Positions 23,028 through 34,479 of a DNA stretch of 64,000 nt are shown piece after piece (within the stretch, counting starts at the first letter, position 1; every line of letters begins with the position of its first letter). This DNA is from Primula veris. Taxonomy: Eukaryota; Streptophyta; Magnoliopsida; Ericales; Primulaceae. Both the position numbers and the translations under genes were made by a program. The notes beneath the pieces were generated by a model. It did no database searches, was not told where the DNA came from, and saw nothing but the letters and a program-made list of their open reading frames with translations. The stretch is from positions 8,765,816-8,829,815 of the forward strand of contig OY821742.1 of NCBI GenBank assembly GCA_963682055.1, in the 5' to 3' direction.

Positions 23028-24329
23028 TTGCTATTTTTTGAGAAAACGGAAAAAGGATTACCTGAGAGTAGGTGCAATCAAGGTATAACCAATAATGTTG
23101 ATATTTGGCATAAAAGGCTTGGTCATTTGAATTATAAAAGGTTGGATAAACTTGTTAGAAAAGAACTGATAAGAGGCATTTCTAATCTCCGTATTAAACC
23201 TCAAGGTGTGTGTGGTGAGTGTGCTATAGGCAAACAAACAAACAGTACTCATAAAAGTACTAGTCAGATGTATACCAAGAGAGTATTAGAACTTCTTCAT
23301 ATTGACCTAATGGGTCCTATGCAAACTAAAAGTATTGGTGGTAAGAAATATATTCTAGTAGTTGTAGATGATTTCTCTAGATACTCTTGGGTGGTGTTCT
23401 TGAAAGATAAAACTAAAACCTTTGAACTGTTTAAAACACTTTGCTTGAAACTGCAACTTGAAAAAGGATCCACTATTGGTAAAATTGTTAGGGTCAGAAG
23501 TGATCATGGAACTGAATTTGAAAATAGTAAGTTCAGAAATTTCTACAATTCCCTAGGGATAAGTCATGAGTTTTCAGCTACAAAAACTCCACAACAAAAT
23601 GGTGTAGTGGAAATAAAAAATATAACCATTCAAGAAATGGCTAGAGTAATGTTTAACTCTAAGAAACTTGCCAAAAGATTTTGGGCTGAAACTGTGAATA
23701 CTGCATGTTATATTGTTAATAGGGTATATCTTACAAAAGGTACTAACATGACTGCCTATGAAATTTGGAAAGGTAGAAAACCTAATGTCAAGTATTTTCA
23801 AGTATTTGGGTGTGTTTGTTACATTGTTAAGGATAGAGAATATCTTGGGAAGTTTGACCCTAAAAGTGATAAAGGTGTATTCCTTGGTTATGCTCAAAAC
23901 AGTAGAGCTTTCAGAGTCTATAATCTAAGAACAAACTGTATCATGGAATCATATAATGTGTTATTTGATGATTTGAAAGATGTCTATGAGACTACATGTG
24001 ATGATGATGAGTCTGAAATCAAAAGTAAAGACATAAAAGAAACTCATCAAAGTGATAGTCATGTAGAGGTTGGAAGTCCAGTTGCAACTGAGGTTGGAAC
24101 CCAGAGTACAACAGATTCTGATGAAGAAAAAGATGGCTCTCCAATCCAACCTACAATTAAAACTCGTTATGCTAGAAATCAGAAGAATCACTATCTTGAA
24201 GATGTCATAGGAGAAGTCAACTCAGGTATGAAAACCAAAGGTAACAGAAGTAATGTTATTCACTTTACTTGCTATATTTCTCACTTAGAACCTAAGAATA
24301 TAAAAGATGATTTGGAAGATAGTGAATGA
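23028..24329 (+). pseudogene. Sirevirus integrase
   Basis: The longest surviving frame, 433 codons. It starts with the zinc-binding region (WHKRLGHLNYKRL ... CGECAIGKQ). The catalytic core follows with its acidic residues in HIDLMGP, VRSDHGTEF and QQNGVVE, all present. After the core come FGCVCYIVKDREYLGKFDPKSD-type residues and an acidic linker leading to RT. Length and motifs fit a copia integrase plus linker. The frame stops at 24329, where polyprotein should continue. Confidence 0.85.
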
Positions 24330-24931
24330 ATTTTAGCTATGCAAGATGAGCTGTCTCAATTTGAGAAAAATGATGTGTGGACTTTAGTACCCAGACCTAT
24401 AAATAAAAATGCCATGCTACTAAATGGATTTTTAGGAATAAGAGTAATAAAGATGACATAATCATTAGGAATAAAGCTAGACTTGTGACTCAAGGATACA
24501 CTCAAATTGAGAGAATAGACTTTTATGAAACCTTTGCCCCTATAGCAAGAATAGAATCTATTAGAATGCTACTTTCTCTTGCTTTCATATATGACTTTAA
24601 GTTATTCCAACTAGATATCAAAAGTGCCTTCTTGAATGGTAGCATACAAGAAGAAGTCTATGTCAGTCAACCTAAAGGTTTTGAGGATCCCAAGTTTCTT
24701 GAACATGTTTTTCTTTTGAAAATGTATGGTTTAAAACAAACCCTTGGAGTTTGGTATGAAAGGTTAATTAAGTTCCTAATTGAAAAAGGTTTTAACAGAG
24801 CAGGAGTTGACAAAACCTTGTTTACCAAGAAAACTCCTAAGGATATAATTGTTGCTCAAATTTATGTTGATGACATTGTGTTTGGCTCTACTTGTGATAA
24901 CAAAATTGCTGAATTTATTTCTGATAATTAA
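24330..24931 (+). pseudogene. Sirevirus reverse transcriptase
   Basis: MQDELSQFEKNDVWTLVPRP marks the N-terminus in one frame. Small indels near 24415 and 24470 change frame. Then ARLVTQGYTQ, LDIKSAFLNGSIQEEVYV, LKQTLGVWYERL and the catalytic YVDDIVFGS follow in the ORF starting 24485. A TAA at 24929 ends it before RNase H. The YVDD box is intact but the protein is broken. Confidence 0.85.
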
Positions 24932-24989
24932 CTTACTTCTTAGGACTTCAAGTTCAGCAGAATGAAAAGGGTATTTTCTGTGCCAAACT

Positions 24990-25778
24990 AAGTATGCTGA
25001 TAATCTTGTTAAGAAATTTGGTCTGAGTGAGAGTAAAGAGAAAAGAACTCCTATGAGTACTACTCTTAAATTGTCTAAAAATGATAAAGGTAAGAGTGTT
25101 TGTCCTAGTCTCTATAGCTCTGTGATTGGAAGTCTTCTTTATTTGACTGCTAGCAGACTAGATCTTTGCTTAAGTGTAGGAGTTTGTGCCAAATATTAGG
25201 CAAATCCTCTAAAATCTCATATTCTTGCTGTCAAAAGAATATTAAGCTATGATAAAGGCACTACTCACCTTGGGCTTTGGTACTCTAAAGACACAAATCA
25301 TTATTTGGTTGGCAACTGTGATGCAGACTGTGATGGAAATATAGATGATAGAAAAAGTACTTCTAGTGGTTGTTTCTATTTAGGTAATAACCTTGTGTTC
25401 TGGTTTAGTAAAAAGTAAAATTGCATTTTTTTGTCAACTGCTGAGGCTGAGTACATTGCAGCTGGTAGTGGATGCACTCAAATAATTTGGATGAAACAAA
25501 TGTTAGCTGATTATAATGTCAAACAATAAGTATTAACTCTGTTTTGTGATAATAAAAGTGCTATAGATTTAGCAAAGAATCTAGTGTAACATTCAAGAAC
25601 TAAACATATTGATCTGAGACATCACTTTATCAGAGAATTGGTTAAAGAAAAGAGCTTAATTTTAGAACATGTTTCAACTTAAAGACAATTAGCTGATATT
25701 TTCACAAAACCCCTTGATACAAACAAGTTTGAAACCTTAAGAAGTGATATTGGGGTATGTCACTATAGATCTAATTAA
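24990..25778 (+). pseudogene. Sirevirus RNase H
   Basis: In one main frame with several stops: VIGSLLYLTASRLDL, CDADCDGNIDDRKSTSSGC, LSTAEAEYIAAGSGC, CDNKSAIDLAKN, HIDLRHHFIRE and DIFTKPLDTNKF. These are the standard copia RNase H landmarks, including the D, E and D catalytic positions. Confidence 0.85.
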
Positions 25779-26687
25779 ATACTCTTGCTATGTATGCTTT
25801 TCTGTGAGAAACATCAATACATTTTGTGTCTAAGATAAGTCTTGATTGTTTTTGTCTTGAAAAAGCCGTTGGTTGATGTCTCAAAAATAGATGTGGGATA
25901 AGTTGTCCTAAAACCTCTCTGTTAATAGAGTTGTAAGCACAAAGTGCATATTTTATATTCAGTTGCAAGCTCAGTTGCAACCTTGTTTGGAAAACAGAAA
26001 AATCAGTAGCATTACAAAGAAAGTCATATTGCTTATGATCAAAGTCAGCATATGATGGTTTCCTAAGTGAACTAAAATGATAAAGTCAAGACAAAGTCTT
26101 GAATTGTTTTTGACATCCCTTATACTCTTTCCTTGCTGAGATGATCAAGCCAATTTTTTTGTAGAGGAAAAACAGATTTGTTCAATATAAGCTCTCAGTC
26201 GTAATTTTTATTGAATGAACATCCTATGAGAAATATATATTTTTGAGTAAATTGTTAGTATCTTGTGTTCAAAATTCTATAATATCGATTATTGTGTTTA
26301 TTTTGAAACAAGTCAAATTTCCTTTATTTCTTCAGTTACTCAGAAATAAGAAAAATAAGATAAATCTGTTTTAAATTGGAATGTAAATCTTTTATTTTTT
26401 GCTGTATTTATCTTAAACAGAATATTGATGAGTCTTTATTAAATTGGAATTTCTGTTGAAAGAAATGTGCCAATTTTTGGGCAAAATTGGTTCAAAATGG
26501 GATTTGGGTATATCTTTTCAATATTTAAAAGATATGGGCTTAATTGCTATTTAACCGTGTGTTTTTACTAAGATAAACCAACACATATCAGAATTACTAT
26601 CTCTCTCTTATTTCTTTTAAAAACTCTATTTTTCTGAAAAACCCAATTTCTCGTGTTCCAAGTCCAGTTGCAACCTCAGATTCAACC
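25779..26687 (+). other. spacer between pol and the env-like ORF
   Basis: No coding similarity. Near 25960-25985 and 26655-26680 it repeats the CAGTTGCAA/CTCAGTTGCAA words that are also found in both LTRs. Confidence 0.5.
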
Positions 26688-27968
26688 ATGTCTGATTCGT
26701 CTCTCAATCAACCTGATCTGAACTATGACGATGATAGTACCCTTGGTGATTTTATGAATAGGACCAAAACTCATAGCAGTTCTAAAGCTAAGGTAAGTGA
26801 ATCATTCTCTCCCAAACCTAAAAGGCGTAGAATCAAGAAACGTTCTGGTAGAAATACACATGATGACCCATTTTTTGTTAAATTTGTCTATGACACTCTA
26901 AATAGTGAAGTTGATCCTAGGTTCTGGAACACAATTATGTTTGGCAGGTTTTCTACACTTAGCACTAGGGAAATACACTCTCAAAGGCAGCTGAATATGG
27001 CTAGTTATAGGAATATTCAACTGCATGTTGAAAATTTATTGAAAGATGTGGGTCTTGCTAGAACAATAAGATTTCCTAAATCTTATTTTCCTGAACTAGT
27101 TAGCAAATTCTATGCTAATCTACATGAGGGAGTGTTTGATGAGGGTGATATGTCTTGTGGAAGAGTGTTTGTGAGAGGTCAGACTCTTGATTTTAACCCT
27201 GAATTAATTTATAAGTTTTTAGGAACTCCTAACAGACCTGAGGATAATCTAGACTGTGATAGACATTATGTAGCTTTGGAAATTACAGGGAAAGATGACC
27301 AGTTTGATGGAAATTCTATTAAAACATCTGCTTTGACTCTCAGTGCAGCTGTCCTGCACAAAATCTCCAAATTCAACTGGACTGCTACTTAACAACCCTC
27401 CAAACTTACCAAAGAAATGGATGTGTTTATTTATAGGATAATGTCCAAAATTCTCATAGACTTTGGAAAGCATGTCTTCAATCTGATTAGGGAATTTTCT
27501 GATGTCAAGGCTAACACTGTTTTGCTACCTTTTCCTTGCCTCATATATGATATTCTACTATCACAAGTGTATCATGTACCCCCTTCTATGGTAAATCTTT
27601 TGCTTCAATCTTTTAAAAAATCCACCAAATGCCCCTCTGCTCTGTATATTTCTGCTAAGCTTCTCAAAGAAGGTCATATCAATGACATTTCTGGTGAGAA
27701 AGGCAAAGAGAAAGAGTCTACCAGTGCTGCTCCTAAGAAGAAAGGTGTAAGGAGGTATCTGGAACAACAACTAGCCATAAATCAAGAGGAGAGGGTTGAG
27801 CTAAACACTCATGATTATGAGATCAAAAAGGTGCTGGAAAATCTCAAGGAAAGTGACAATGACAGCAGCAGTGACAGTGGTTACTCTCTGAGCAGTGAAG
27901 AAGATGAAGACATCATCAAAAATGAACCTGTCTCCACAAGAGCTCCGCATTCCAGTAGGCCTTTCTAA
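26688..27968 (+). pseudogene. Sirevirus env-like / putative plant transposon protein ORF, one in-frame stop
   Basis: A 426-codon frame interrupted once by TAA at 27390-27392, after which the same frame continues to 27968. The N-terminus is acidic then very basic (KPKRRRIKKRSGR, a likely nuclear signal). The middle has KSYFPELVSKFYANL and RVFVRGQTLDFNPELIYKFLG, which resemble the domain called 'putative plant transposon protein'. The C-terminus is Ser/Glu/Asp rich. Sireviruses often carry an extra ORF here, described as env-like. No signal peptide or clear transmembrane helix is seen, so an envelope role is doubtful. Confidence 0.75.
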
Positions 27969-27997
27969 AAGCTAGTTTGTCTTGGTTCTGACAAATA

Positions 27998-28352
27998 GGG
28001 GGAGAAAAATTGAGAGTTTATGCTTATACTGTGTTTCAATTTCAATTTCTGTTACTGCAAATTCTGTGTTAAGACTATCTTGTGCCAGTATTTTTGGCCT
28101 TATATTTGTTCTGCAACTTATTTCGGAATTTTGTTTCTTGCAATTTGAATAAGTTCTGAAATTTTGGTGAATGGATAGTTGTTTGTGTTTAAATGATTCA
28201 TGTTATTCTAACATGCAGGGGGAGCTTAAATGGTTAACTCAAAAGCACTAAAATGATAAAATACAGTAAAGATAGAATGCTAACAAATTTGCATGTGAAG
28301 TTATTTTTGATAAACTTAGGTTATTTGTCAAATCCAATGATAAAGGGGGAGA
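27998..28352 (+). other. three polypurine tracts upstream of the 3' LTR
   Basis: GGGGGAGA at 27998-28005, GGGGGAG at 28218-28224 and AAAGGGGGAGA at 28342-28352. The last lies one base before the LTR start. Multiple copies of this tract are a feature reported for Sireviruses. Confidence 0.8.
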
Positions 28353-28353
28353 T

Positions 28354-29494
28354 TGTTATGACCATATTTCTAGCCTATTAACTCTTGTTGTCAATTGGTT
28401 TGAACAAAATAACTCATGTGGTTTTTTATGAATTAAAACAGTTTAATGTTTACAGGTGAGATTGCAACCTCAGTTGCAACTACAGTTCCAACCTGCAAAT
28501 ACGCAAGATTCTGTTTTATTCTGTCTAACTGTATTACTTAATCTTTAAAGTCTTTTATGTGAATAAAAGTATGCATGATATATTCTCATTTGTTTAACAA
28601 GATTCAGTTTGCTCTTATTGAGAATATTTAAATGATAAAGAATGGAAAAAGTTTAAATGGAATATGGAGATTAGTTTGAAAAGATAATGTTCATTTAATT
28701 GTGGAAACTAGATCTCCTTAAACATGCAATATTTTTATCTCTTCATTCAATCTGTTTGTTTAACAAATCAGCCTTGATCTAATTAGATTGAATGTATGGA
28801 GTTATGGTTTCACGTTTATTATGATTATATCTCTAAAAAGGATATTGTTTTATACGTTGCTTGTTTAAGGAAATGGTAACTTCTATTAGCAAGCAAGTCT
28901 ATTAACATGTATTTACAAGAAGATTGTGGTCAATCAATTGCAGTATTATCCCATTCAAGATATAGGAAGATTGATCAATCACAAGAGTCCAAATCAATCA
29001 ATAAGTTCTTAAAGAAATAAGATTGTTTTTACTTTTTAAATAGTTAATAATTTTGCTTGTAAAAAGTGTGTGTTATAAATTATAAAGAACTCAACTTTGA
29101 GATAATACACAATAAACTTTAAAAACGAAAATAATGGTGGGATGTCATTGATATTTTGAGTGATAGTTATAAGGTATGAGCAATATAGAGATAGGCAGAA
29201 AAAGTTAGAGAGAGTCTGAGAGTTTTTCATTAAGACTTGAATCTTATATTGTAAGTCATTATAATATCATCAATCTGGGTAAGTGGCCCGGAGACATAGC
29301 CTAGTTGGGTGAACTCCGTTGTTAAATGTGCGTGTGATTTAATTCAAGTAGATTAAATAATTCCAGTTCTGTCCATCATTATACTTAGGTTCCAACCTCA
29401 GTTGCAACTGTACTTGGAATCTAACTGCATAACTGCAACTAGTATTTAAAACCTAACTGCATAACTGCAACTAGAACAGCGGATAGGAATTTCA
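28354..29494 (+). repeat. Sirevirus 3' LTR
   Basis: 1141 bp, beginning TGTTATGACC after the polypurine tract and ending AATTTCA before the ACTCC duplication. It contains CTCAGTTGCAAC-type repeats near both ends and a hairpin motif at 29282-29324 (CCCGGAG ... CTCCG) shared with the copia LTR at 2840-3400. Confidence 0.9.
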
Positions 29495-29499
29495 ACTCC

Positions 29500-30198
29500 A
29501 CATTTGAAATGCTTTTAACTGCCGATATAGCTGCCCCACAGTGTATAAAAACTTATTATCTTGTGTCTAAGTTTCAGAATGCCAAATGTAAGTATTTTTT
29601 TTCTTCTTCTTTTTTTGGGTTACTACAGACTTACTTTATAGAACAAACAGTTTGAACAAGTATTTCAATAACAAAACAACAAACATTGTGAGAAGACTAG
29701 TTTTTCCTAATAGATGGAAATCTTTTAAAAAAATCATGAATACCGAAGAATAAAGAAGATTTGGTTAAATAATAAAATACACTTGCTGTATTACTATATA
29801 TTTTCTTCTTCTTTGTACCTTGGTTTTTGTATTTTTCCTTTTTTTGTTAAATTAAATACCAATGTGGCTTTTATTGCTGCGGGCTTTGTTGAAAGTTTGA
29901 AAACAGAAGACAAAATTGGTCCAAATTAACCAAAAAGAAAAAAAGAAGAGTAAAAACCAAGTTAGAAAAAATAAAAATTAAGAAATCAGGGTACAATGAA
30001 GAAAAAATAAGAAACCAATGTATAAAAAGGAAAGAAAAAAACTAAAGTACAAAAATTAATAATTTACCATAAATGTAATATTTTTTTTAATTCAAAATTA
30101 TCATGTTAACATTATAAGACAATTTTTTACTTGAATTTTTCGTGTTCCAAGATATATCTACTTATGAGTTAATGGTTTACTTACAACGATACTGTAAA
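29500..30198. other. AT-rich spacer
   Basis: No gene recognised. A/G-rich and T-rich runs dominate. Confidence 0.4.
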
Positions 30199-30813
30199 CA
30201 GGGGCGGCAAATGTATGACCAGGGTTGCCGGTAACCCCATAATTTTTTAAAATAATTTTTTTTAATAATTTTTTTTAGTAGTGTTTTTTCGGTTAATTTA
30301 TAAATTAGTTATTCTGACAATTCCTGAATATTTTTTGTTAGTCAACCTATTTCAAAATTATATATATTTTTTGTAATATTCTATTAGTAATTTACCTACA
30401 TTGATACTTATACTGGACGTAGATAGTAAGTTATTGCAATTGCAAATGATGACGCTTTGTGTCTGCACAAATGTAACCTGATATACTAAGTAATCGTTAC
30501 CACGTGTTGCGTATGCAACGCCTGTTATATACATGATACGGGTAAATAAATTTTTTTAAATTATATTGATTGAATGAATATATTAAATTAGAAATCATAA
30601 ATAGTATAATATTTTTGTTATACAAAATACATGTAAAACGATTTTGTTTGATATAAGATTATAATTATTTTGAAAAGATAATAATTTTTGTGTATATTTT
30701 ATATTTTGAATTGAATAAATGTAAATGAGTAATTACTAAAAAAAAGTTGGGGTATTTCTGGAAAAAAAATGACCAAAATTTGGCAGCATCATTTTTTCTT
30801 GGGTTGACTTATA

Positions 30814-31048
30814 GTCGCTCTGTTCCTAAACAAATGTCTCATATGAAAATATGTGCAAATTTGACCATCAAATTTTTCATATCAAAATTGCCAAAATGAA
30901 AAAATTAAAAATTTCATCATATAGCTTTAAGCATGAACTACATGATTAACTTTTAAAATAATTTTTTTCGACAATCTAAATATGAAAAAATTATCAGCCA
31001 AAGTTACACGTATTTTCGTATAGGACATTTGTTTAGGGACAGAGGGAG
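30814..31048. mobile_element. Stowaway-like MITE, copy 1
   Basis: About 235 bp flanked by TA. The ends are inverted over about 40 bases: the left has CCTAAACAAATGTCTCATA and the right, on the minus strand, CTCCCTCTGTCCCTAAAC. TA flanks and a CTCCCTCNGT end fit Tc1/mariner (Stowaway) MITEs. Confidence 0.75.
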
Positions 31049-31072
31049 TATATAATATAGGAACGGATGATA

Positions 31073-31308
31073 CTTCATCCGTCACTAAACAAATATCCCT
31101 TACGAAAATACGTGTAACTTTTACCATCAAATTTTTTCATATCAAAATTTTCGAAATGAAAAAACTAAAATTTTCACCATATAGTTTTAAGCATAAATTA
31201 CGTGTTTAACTTTTGAAAATATTTTTTTTGGCAATTTAGATATGAAAAAATTGTCGGTCAAAGTTGTATGTATTTTCGTACGGGATATTTGTTTAGGGAC
31301 GCAGAGAG
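31073..31308. mobile_element. Stowaway-like MITE, copy 2
   Basis: About 236 bp with the same ends and interior as copy 1, in the same orientation and only 24 bases away. Flanked by TA. Confidence 0.75.
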
Positions 31309-31469
31309 TATAAGTTTTGACTTTTCCGTTCTTTACACTTCGAATTATATGTTTTTATTTTGGTAACCCCAGATATTTGATTCTAGCTCAGTCCCAATCA
31401 ACTTTTAATTTCCTTATTATTCTCTATTAACAAGTTGTATTTATCATATATGTTAATTTTTTCTTTCAA

Positions 31470-31661
31470 CACTACAAAATAATGTTTGATTTAGTGAGAG
31501 TCAAAAACTATCACAAGCCTGTCGCTAATTTAAAAAGTTATCACAAATCTGTCGTAAATTGACTAAACTGTCACAAAGCCGTCATAAAAACCGTCGCTAA
31601 TAAGCTCGTAACAAAAAATACCGTCACTAATCCCGTCGCTATTTGATTTTTTTTTTTAGTG
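31470..31661. mobile_element. CACTA-type MITE, copy B
   Basis: 192 bp, starting CACTACAAAATAATG and ending TTTTTTTAGTG, with CAA on both sides (31467-31469 and 31662-31664). The interior has repeated GTCACAAA, CCGTCGCTA words. Confidence 0.9.
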
Positions 31662-31664
31662 CAA

Positions 31665-32159
31665 GTCGCGTTTAACATATGATTTATTCATATAAAGTAT
31701 TTCATATTTGTCAAAAAAAACTTATACTACATGTTAGTTGTTTTTTATAATACTTTGTAATTATAAGTTACGTAGTATTTTTAGATTGCATGTTGTACCT
31801 AAGTTACATTTAGATTACTGAAAGTTTACTTTTGACTTGTAAGCTAATTTTAAGATATTTGTACTTATTGTAGTTTTACTTGATAAGATCTTTTTAACTT
31901 TCTAAGCATTTTTATCATTTATCACTTCTTCTTTTTAGTTATCCCCTGTTTTCGAAAATGTTTTATTGTCAATTTTATGAGAAGTTATTTTCTTTTTCTC
32001 TCCATCAAATTTGCAAAACTACGTTTTTTCGGAAAATATATTTCAGCCTTTATTTTCATGCAAATCAAACCGAGCCTAACTATAACAACAATAATTTGTG
32101 CCGGTTAATGTGAACATCAAATAGGGGTAAGTTTATAAAAAGACAGAATTAATTATCAA
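31665..32159. other. AT-rich spacer
   Basis: Nothing recognised. Confidence 0.4.
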
Positions 32160-32339
32160 AAGTGTTAATTAAGGATTGATCTTAGAAAACCAAAATATTT
32201 AAGATTTGGTCACTCTCCTAAATTTATTTAAGTATTGGTCCATCTTTTATAAAATTATTTAATTATTGGTCTAAATTTAATTAAATATATAAAGGAGCTC
32301 AAATCTAAGTTGGTTCATTTTTTATAATGTTTTTCTCTC

Positions 32340-32560
32340 TCTAGAAGACCACCACCATCTCCGCCGCCTACCTCTACCGAAGAACAGCCGCCTCCGACGA
32401 CAGAGCTCGACGCGACGAAAATGAGCCCCCCCCCCCCCCCCCCCCTCTCCCTACCTCCCCTACCTCGATCTCCACACCAAAGATTGTGGCGACGACGACG
32501 ATGAAGTCACCGTCTTGTCTCAGCCGCCGCTCTCTTTCTCTTTCTCTCTCTCTATGATTT
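32340..32560 (+). other. GC-rich patch with a 20-base poly-C run
   Basis: Within AT-rich DNA a 200-base stretch is rich in CCGCCG/GACGACG words and contains a C20 run at about 32426-32445, then CT repeats near 32530-32553. It reads open in places with Pro/Ser/Thr bias (PPPSPPP) and looks like a fragment of a plant gene's 5' part. No function can be assigned. Confidence 0.4.
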
Positions 32561-32689
32561 TGTACTTTTTTTTGTCACGATTACAAATAATAACTTCACC
32601 CACAAAGTAATTACTAATTTAACTATTTATAATATAGTTTGAGTAAAATAATAAATATAAAAAAAAAACGACCACAAACTGTTTATTTG

Positions 32690-33915
32690 CCATTCAGGCT
32701 GTTTTTAAATGATAATAAATTATTTTAGACTATTTTAAAATGACTTACATTGTTTTTAAAATGTGTTGAACTATTTTTAAAATGGCTCGAACTAGATTTT
32801 AAATGATTCGAACTGTTTTAAATGATTTAGACTGTTTTAAAACGACTTGGGTTGTTTAAAAATAGCTCAAATAGTTTTTTTTACTCAAATTGTTTTATAA
32901 ATTGACTTAGATTATTTTTTAATAAAAGAGACCGACTGTTTTTGAAATAATTGTTAAATGACTTAGACTGTTTTAAAACAAATTAGATTGTTTTTAAAAT
33001 AACTTAAACTATTTTAAAACAACTCATATTGTTTTTCAAATGACTTAAACTTTTTTTAAATAACTCGGTCTGCTTCCAAACCCACTCAGACTATTTTAAA
33101 AAAACTCAGGCTATTTTCAAAACGACTTAAATTAAGTTAGAGTGTTTTTTAAATGACTCAAATTAACTTGAGTTGTTTTTTAAATGACTTAAATTAACTC
33201 AGACTGTTTTTAAAATGACTTAAACTAACTCGGACTATTTTTAAAATGACTTAAAATGGCCCATAATGTTTTTAAAATTACTCAGACTGTTTTTAAAATG
33301 ATTAAAAATGATTCAGACTATTTTTAAAATTACTCACACTATTTCTAAAATTACTCAGACTGTTTTTAAAACTACTCAAACTATTTTTAAAACTACTCAG
33401 ACTATTTTAAAAATGACTTCAAATTACTCAGACTGTTTTTAAAATGACTTCAAATTATTGAGACTGTTTTAAAAATAATTTTAAATTACTTAGACTATTT
33501 TTAAAATGACTTCAAATTACTCAGACTGTTTTCAAAATTACTCAAACTGTTTTTAAAATTACTCAGACTATTTTTAAATTACTTAAAACAACTCAGAATA
33601 TTTTAAAATGACTTAAATTAAGTCATACTGTTTTTAAAATAACTTAAATTAATTCATATTGTTTTAAAATGATTTAAATTAACTCAGACTATTTGTTAAA
33701 TTACTTTAATTAACTTAGACTATTTTTTAAATTACTTAAATTAACTCAGACTGGTTTTAAAAATGACTCATACCATTTTTTAAATGAATTAATTAACTCA
33801 AATTGTTTTTTAAACTAATTTATATTGTTTTTAAAATGAATCTGAAATAGCTCAAACTATTTTTAAATGTCTCGGACTGTTTTGTAAAATACTCAGACTA
33901 TTTTTAAAATGCTTT
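32690..33915. repeat. degenerate 21-bp-core minisatellite
   Basis: About 1.2 kb built from a core near ACTCAGACTGTTTTTAAAAT (about 21 bp), often with an inserted GACTTAAATTA block that lengthens the period to about 31-34 bp. Copies are diverged, and short-period and long-period units are intermixed. No ORF of note. Confidence 0.8.
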
Positions 33916-34479
33916 TTAAATAACTGAGATATCTTTTAGAAAAGGTCTTAATAATATTTTAGCGCTTTCTAATTTTTATGATTTTTTTTCTGCTTTAAAG
34001 CTTTATTGGCTAGGTATTCAAATTTTCCCAACTTTTAATCATTTTTTGGTGTTTTTTGGATGATTAAATATTTTTTGTGTTCAAATTCAAGAGGGTAAAA
34101 ACTAATAGTTATGACTTATGATTGATTTTTAGGATTTAATATATAAATTGTCAATTATATAGCTCTTTATATTTAAATTTAAACTAAAGGGACTGAATGA
34201 TAAATCTATAAATTATAGGGGGGTAACGCTGTAATTGGGAACACTGTTATAGGGAGAGGAATCTGCTGCAACGCGCACATGGATGTAGCGCTACATGGCG
34301 GACTCTGATTGGCCCTCGCGAAAACGGACTGAAACAATTTAAGTTTCAGATTTAGGGACTGATCCTTAATTAGTTTGGAAAAAAAAGATATCAATCCAAA
34401 ATTTACCCGAATTTGAAACTTTAGTATAAAATTGAATGATGATATAAAAATAGACTTTTTGACGTAAATTCTCAAAGAG

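Larger units (their letters stand above)
20910..29494 (+). mobile_element. Sirevirus-type Ty1/copia element with env-like ORF
   Basis: Flanked by perfect ACTCC duplications (20905-20909 and 29495-29499). The order is truncated 5' LTR, gag, protease, integrase, RT, RNase H, an extra ORF after pol, three purine tracts, and a 1141-bp 3' LTR. The copia order plus an env-like ORF and multiple purine tracts fit the Sirevirus (SIRE/Maximus) lineage. The 3' part of the 5' LTR, the primer site and the gag start are deleted. Many stops interrupt pol. A hAT MITE sits inside the 5' LTR. Without the MITE and its duplication the element is about 8.1 kb. Confidence 0.9.
30199..31396. mobile_element. hAT-like element with two nested MITEs (tentative)
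   Basis: The left end reads CAGGGGCGGCAAATG. The right part, TTTGATTCTAGCTCAGTCCC, resembles the other end of elements of the CAGGGGCGG ... CCGCCCCTG type. A second, better preserved example is at 44031-45647, with the same GGTAACCCC subterminal words. No target duplication was found. The interior holds two MITE copies. Confidence 0.4.
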
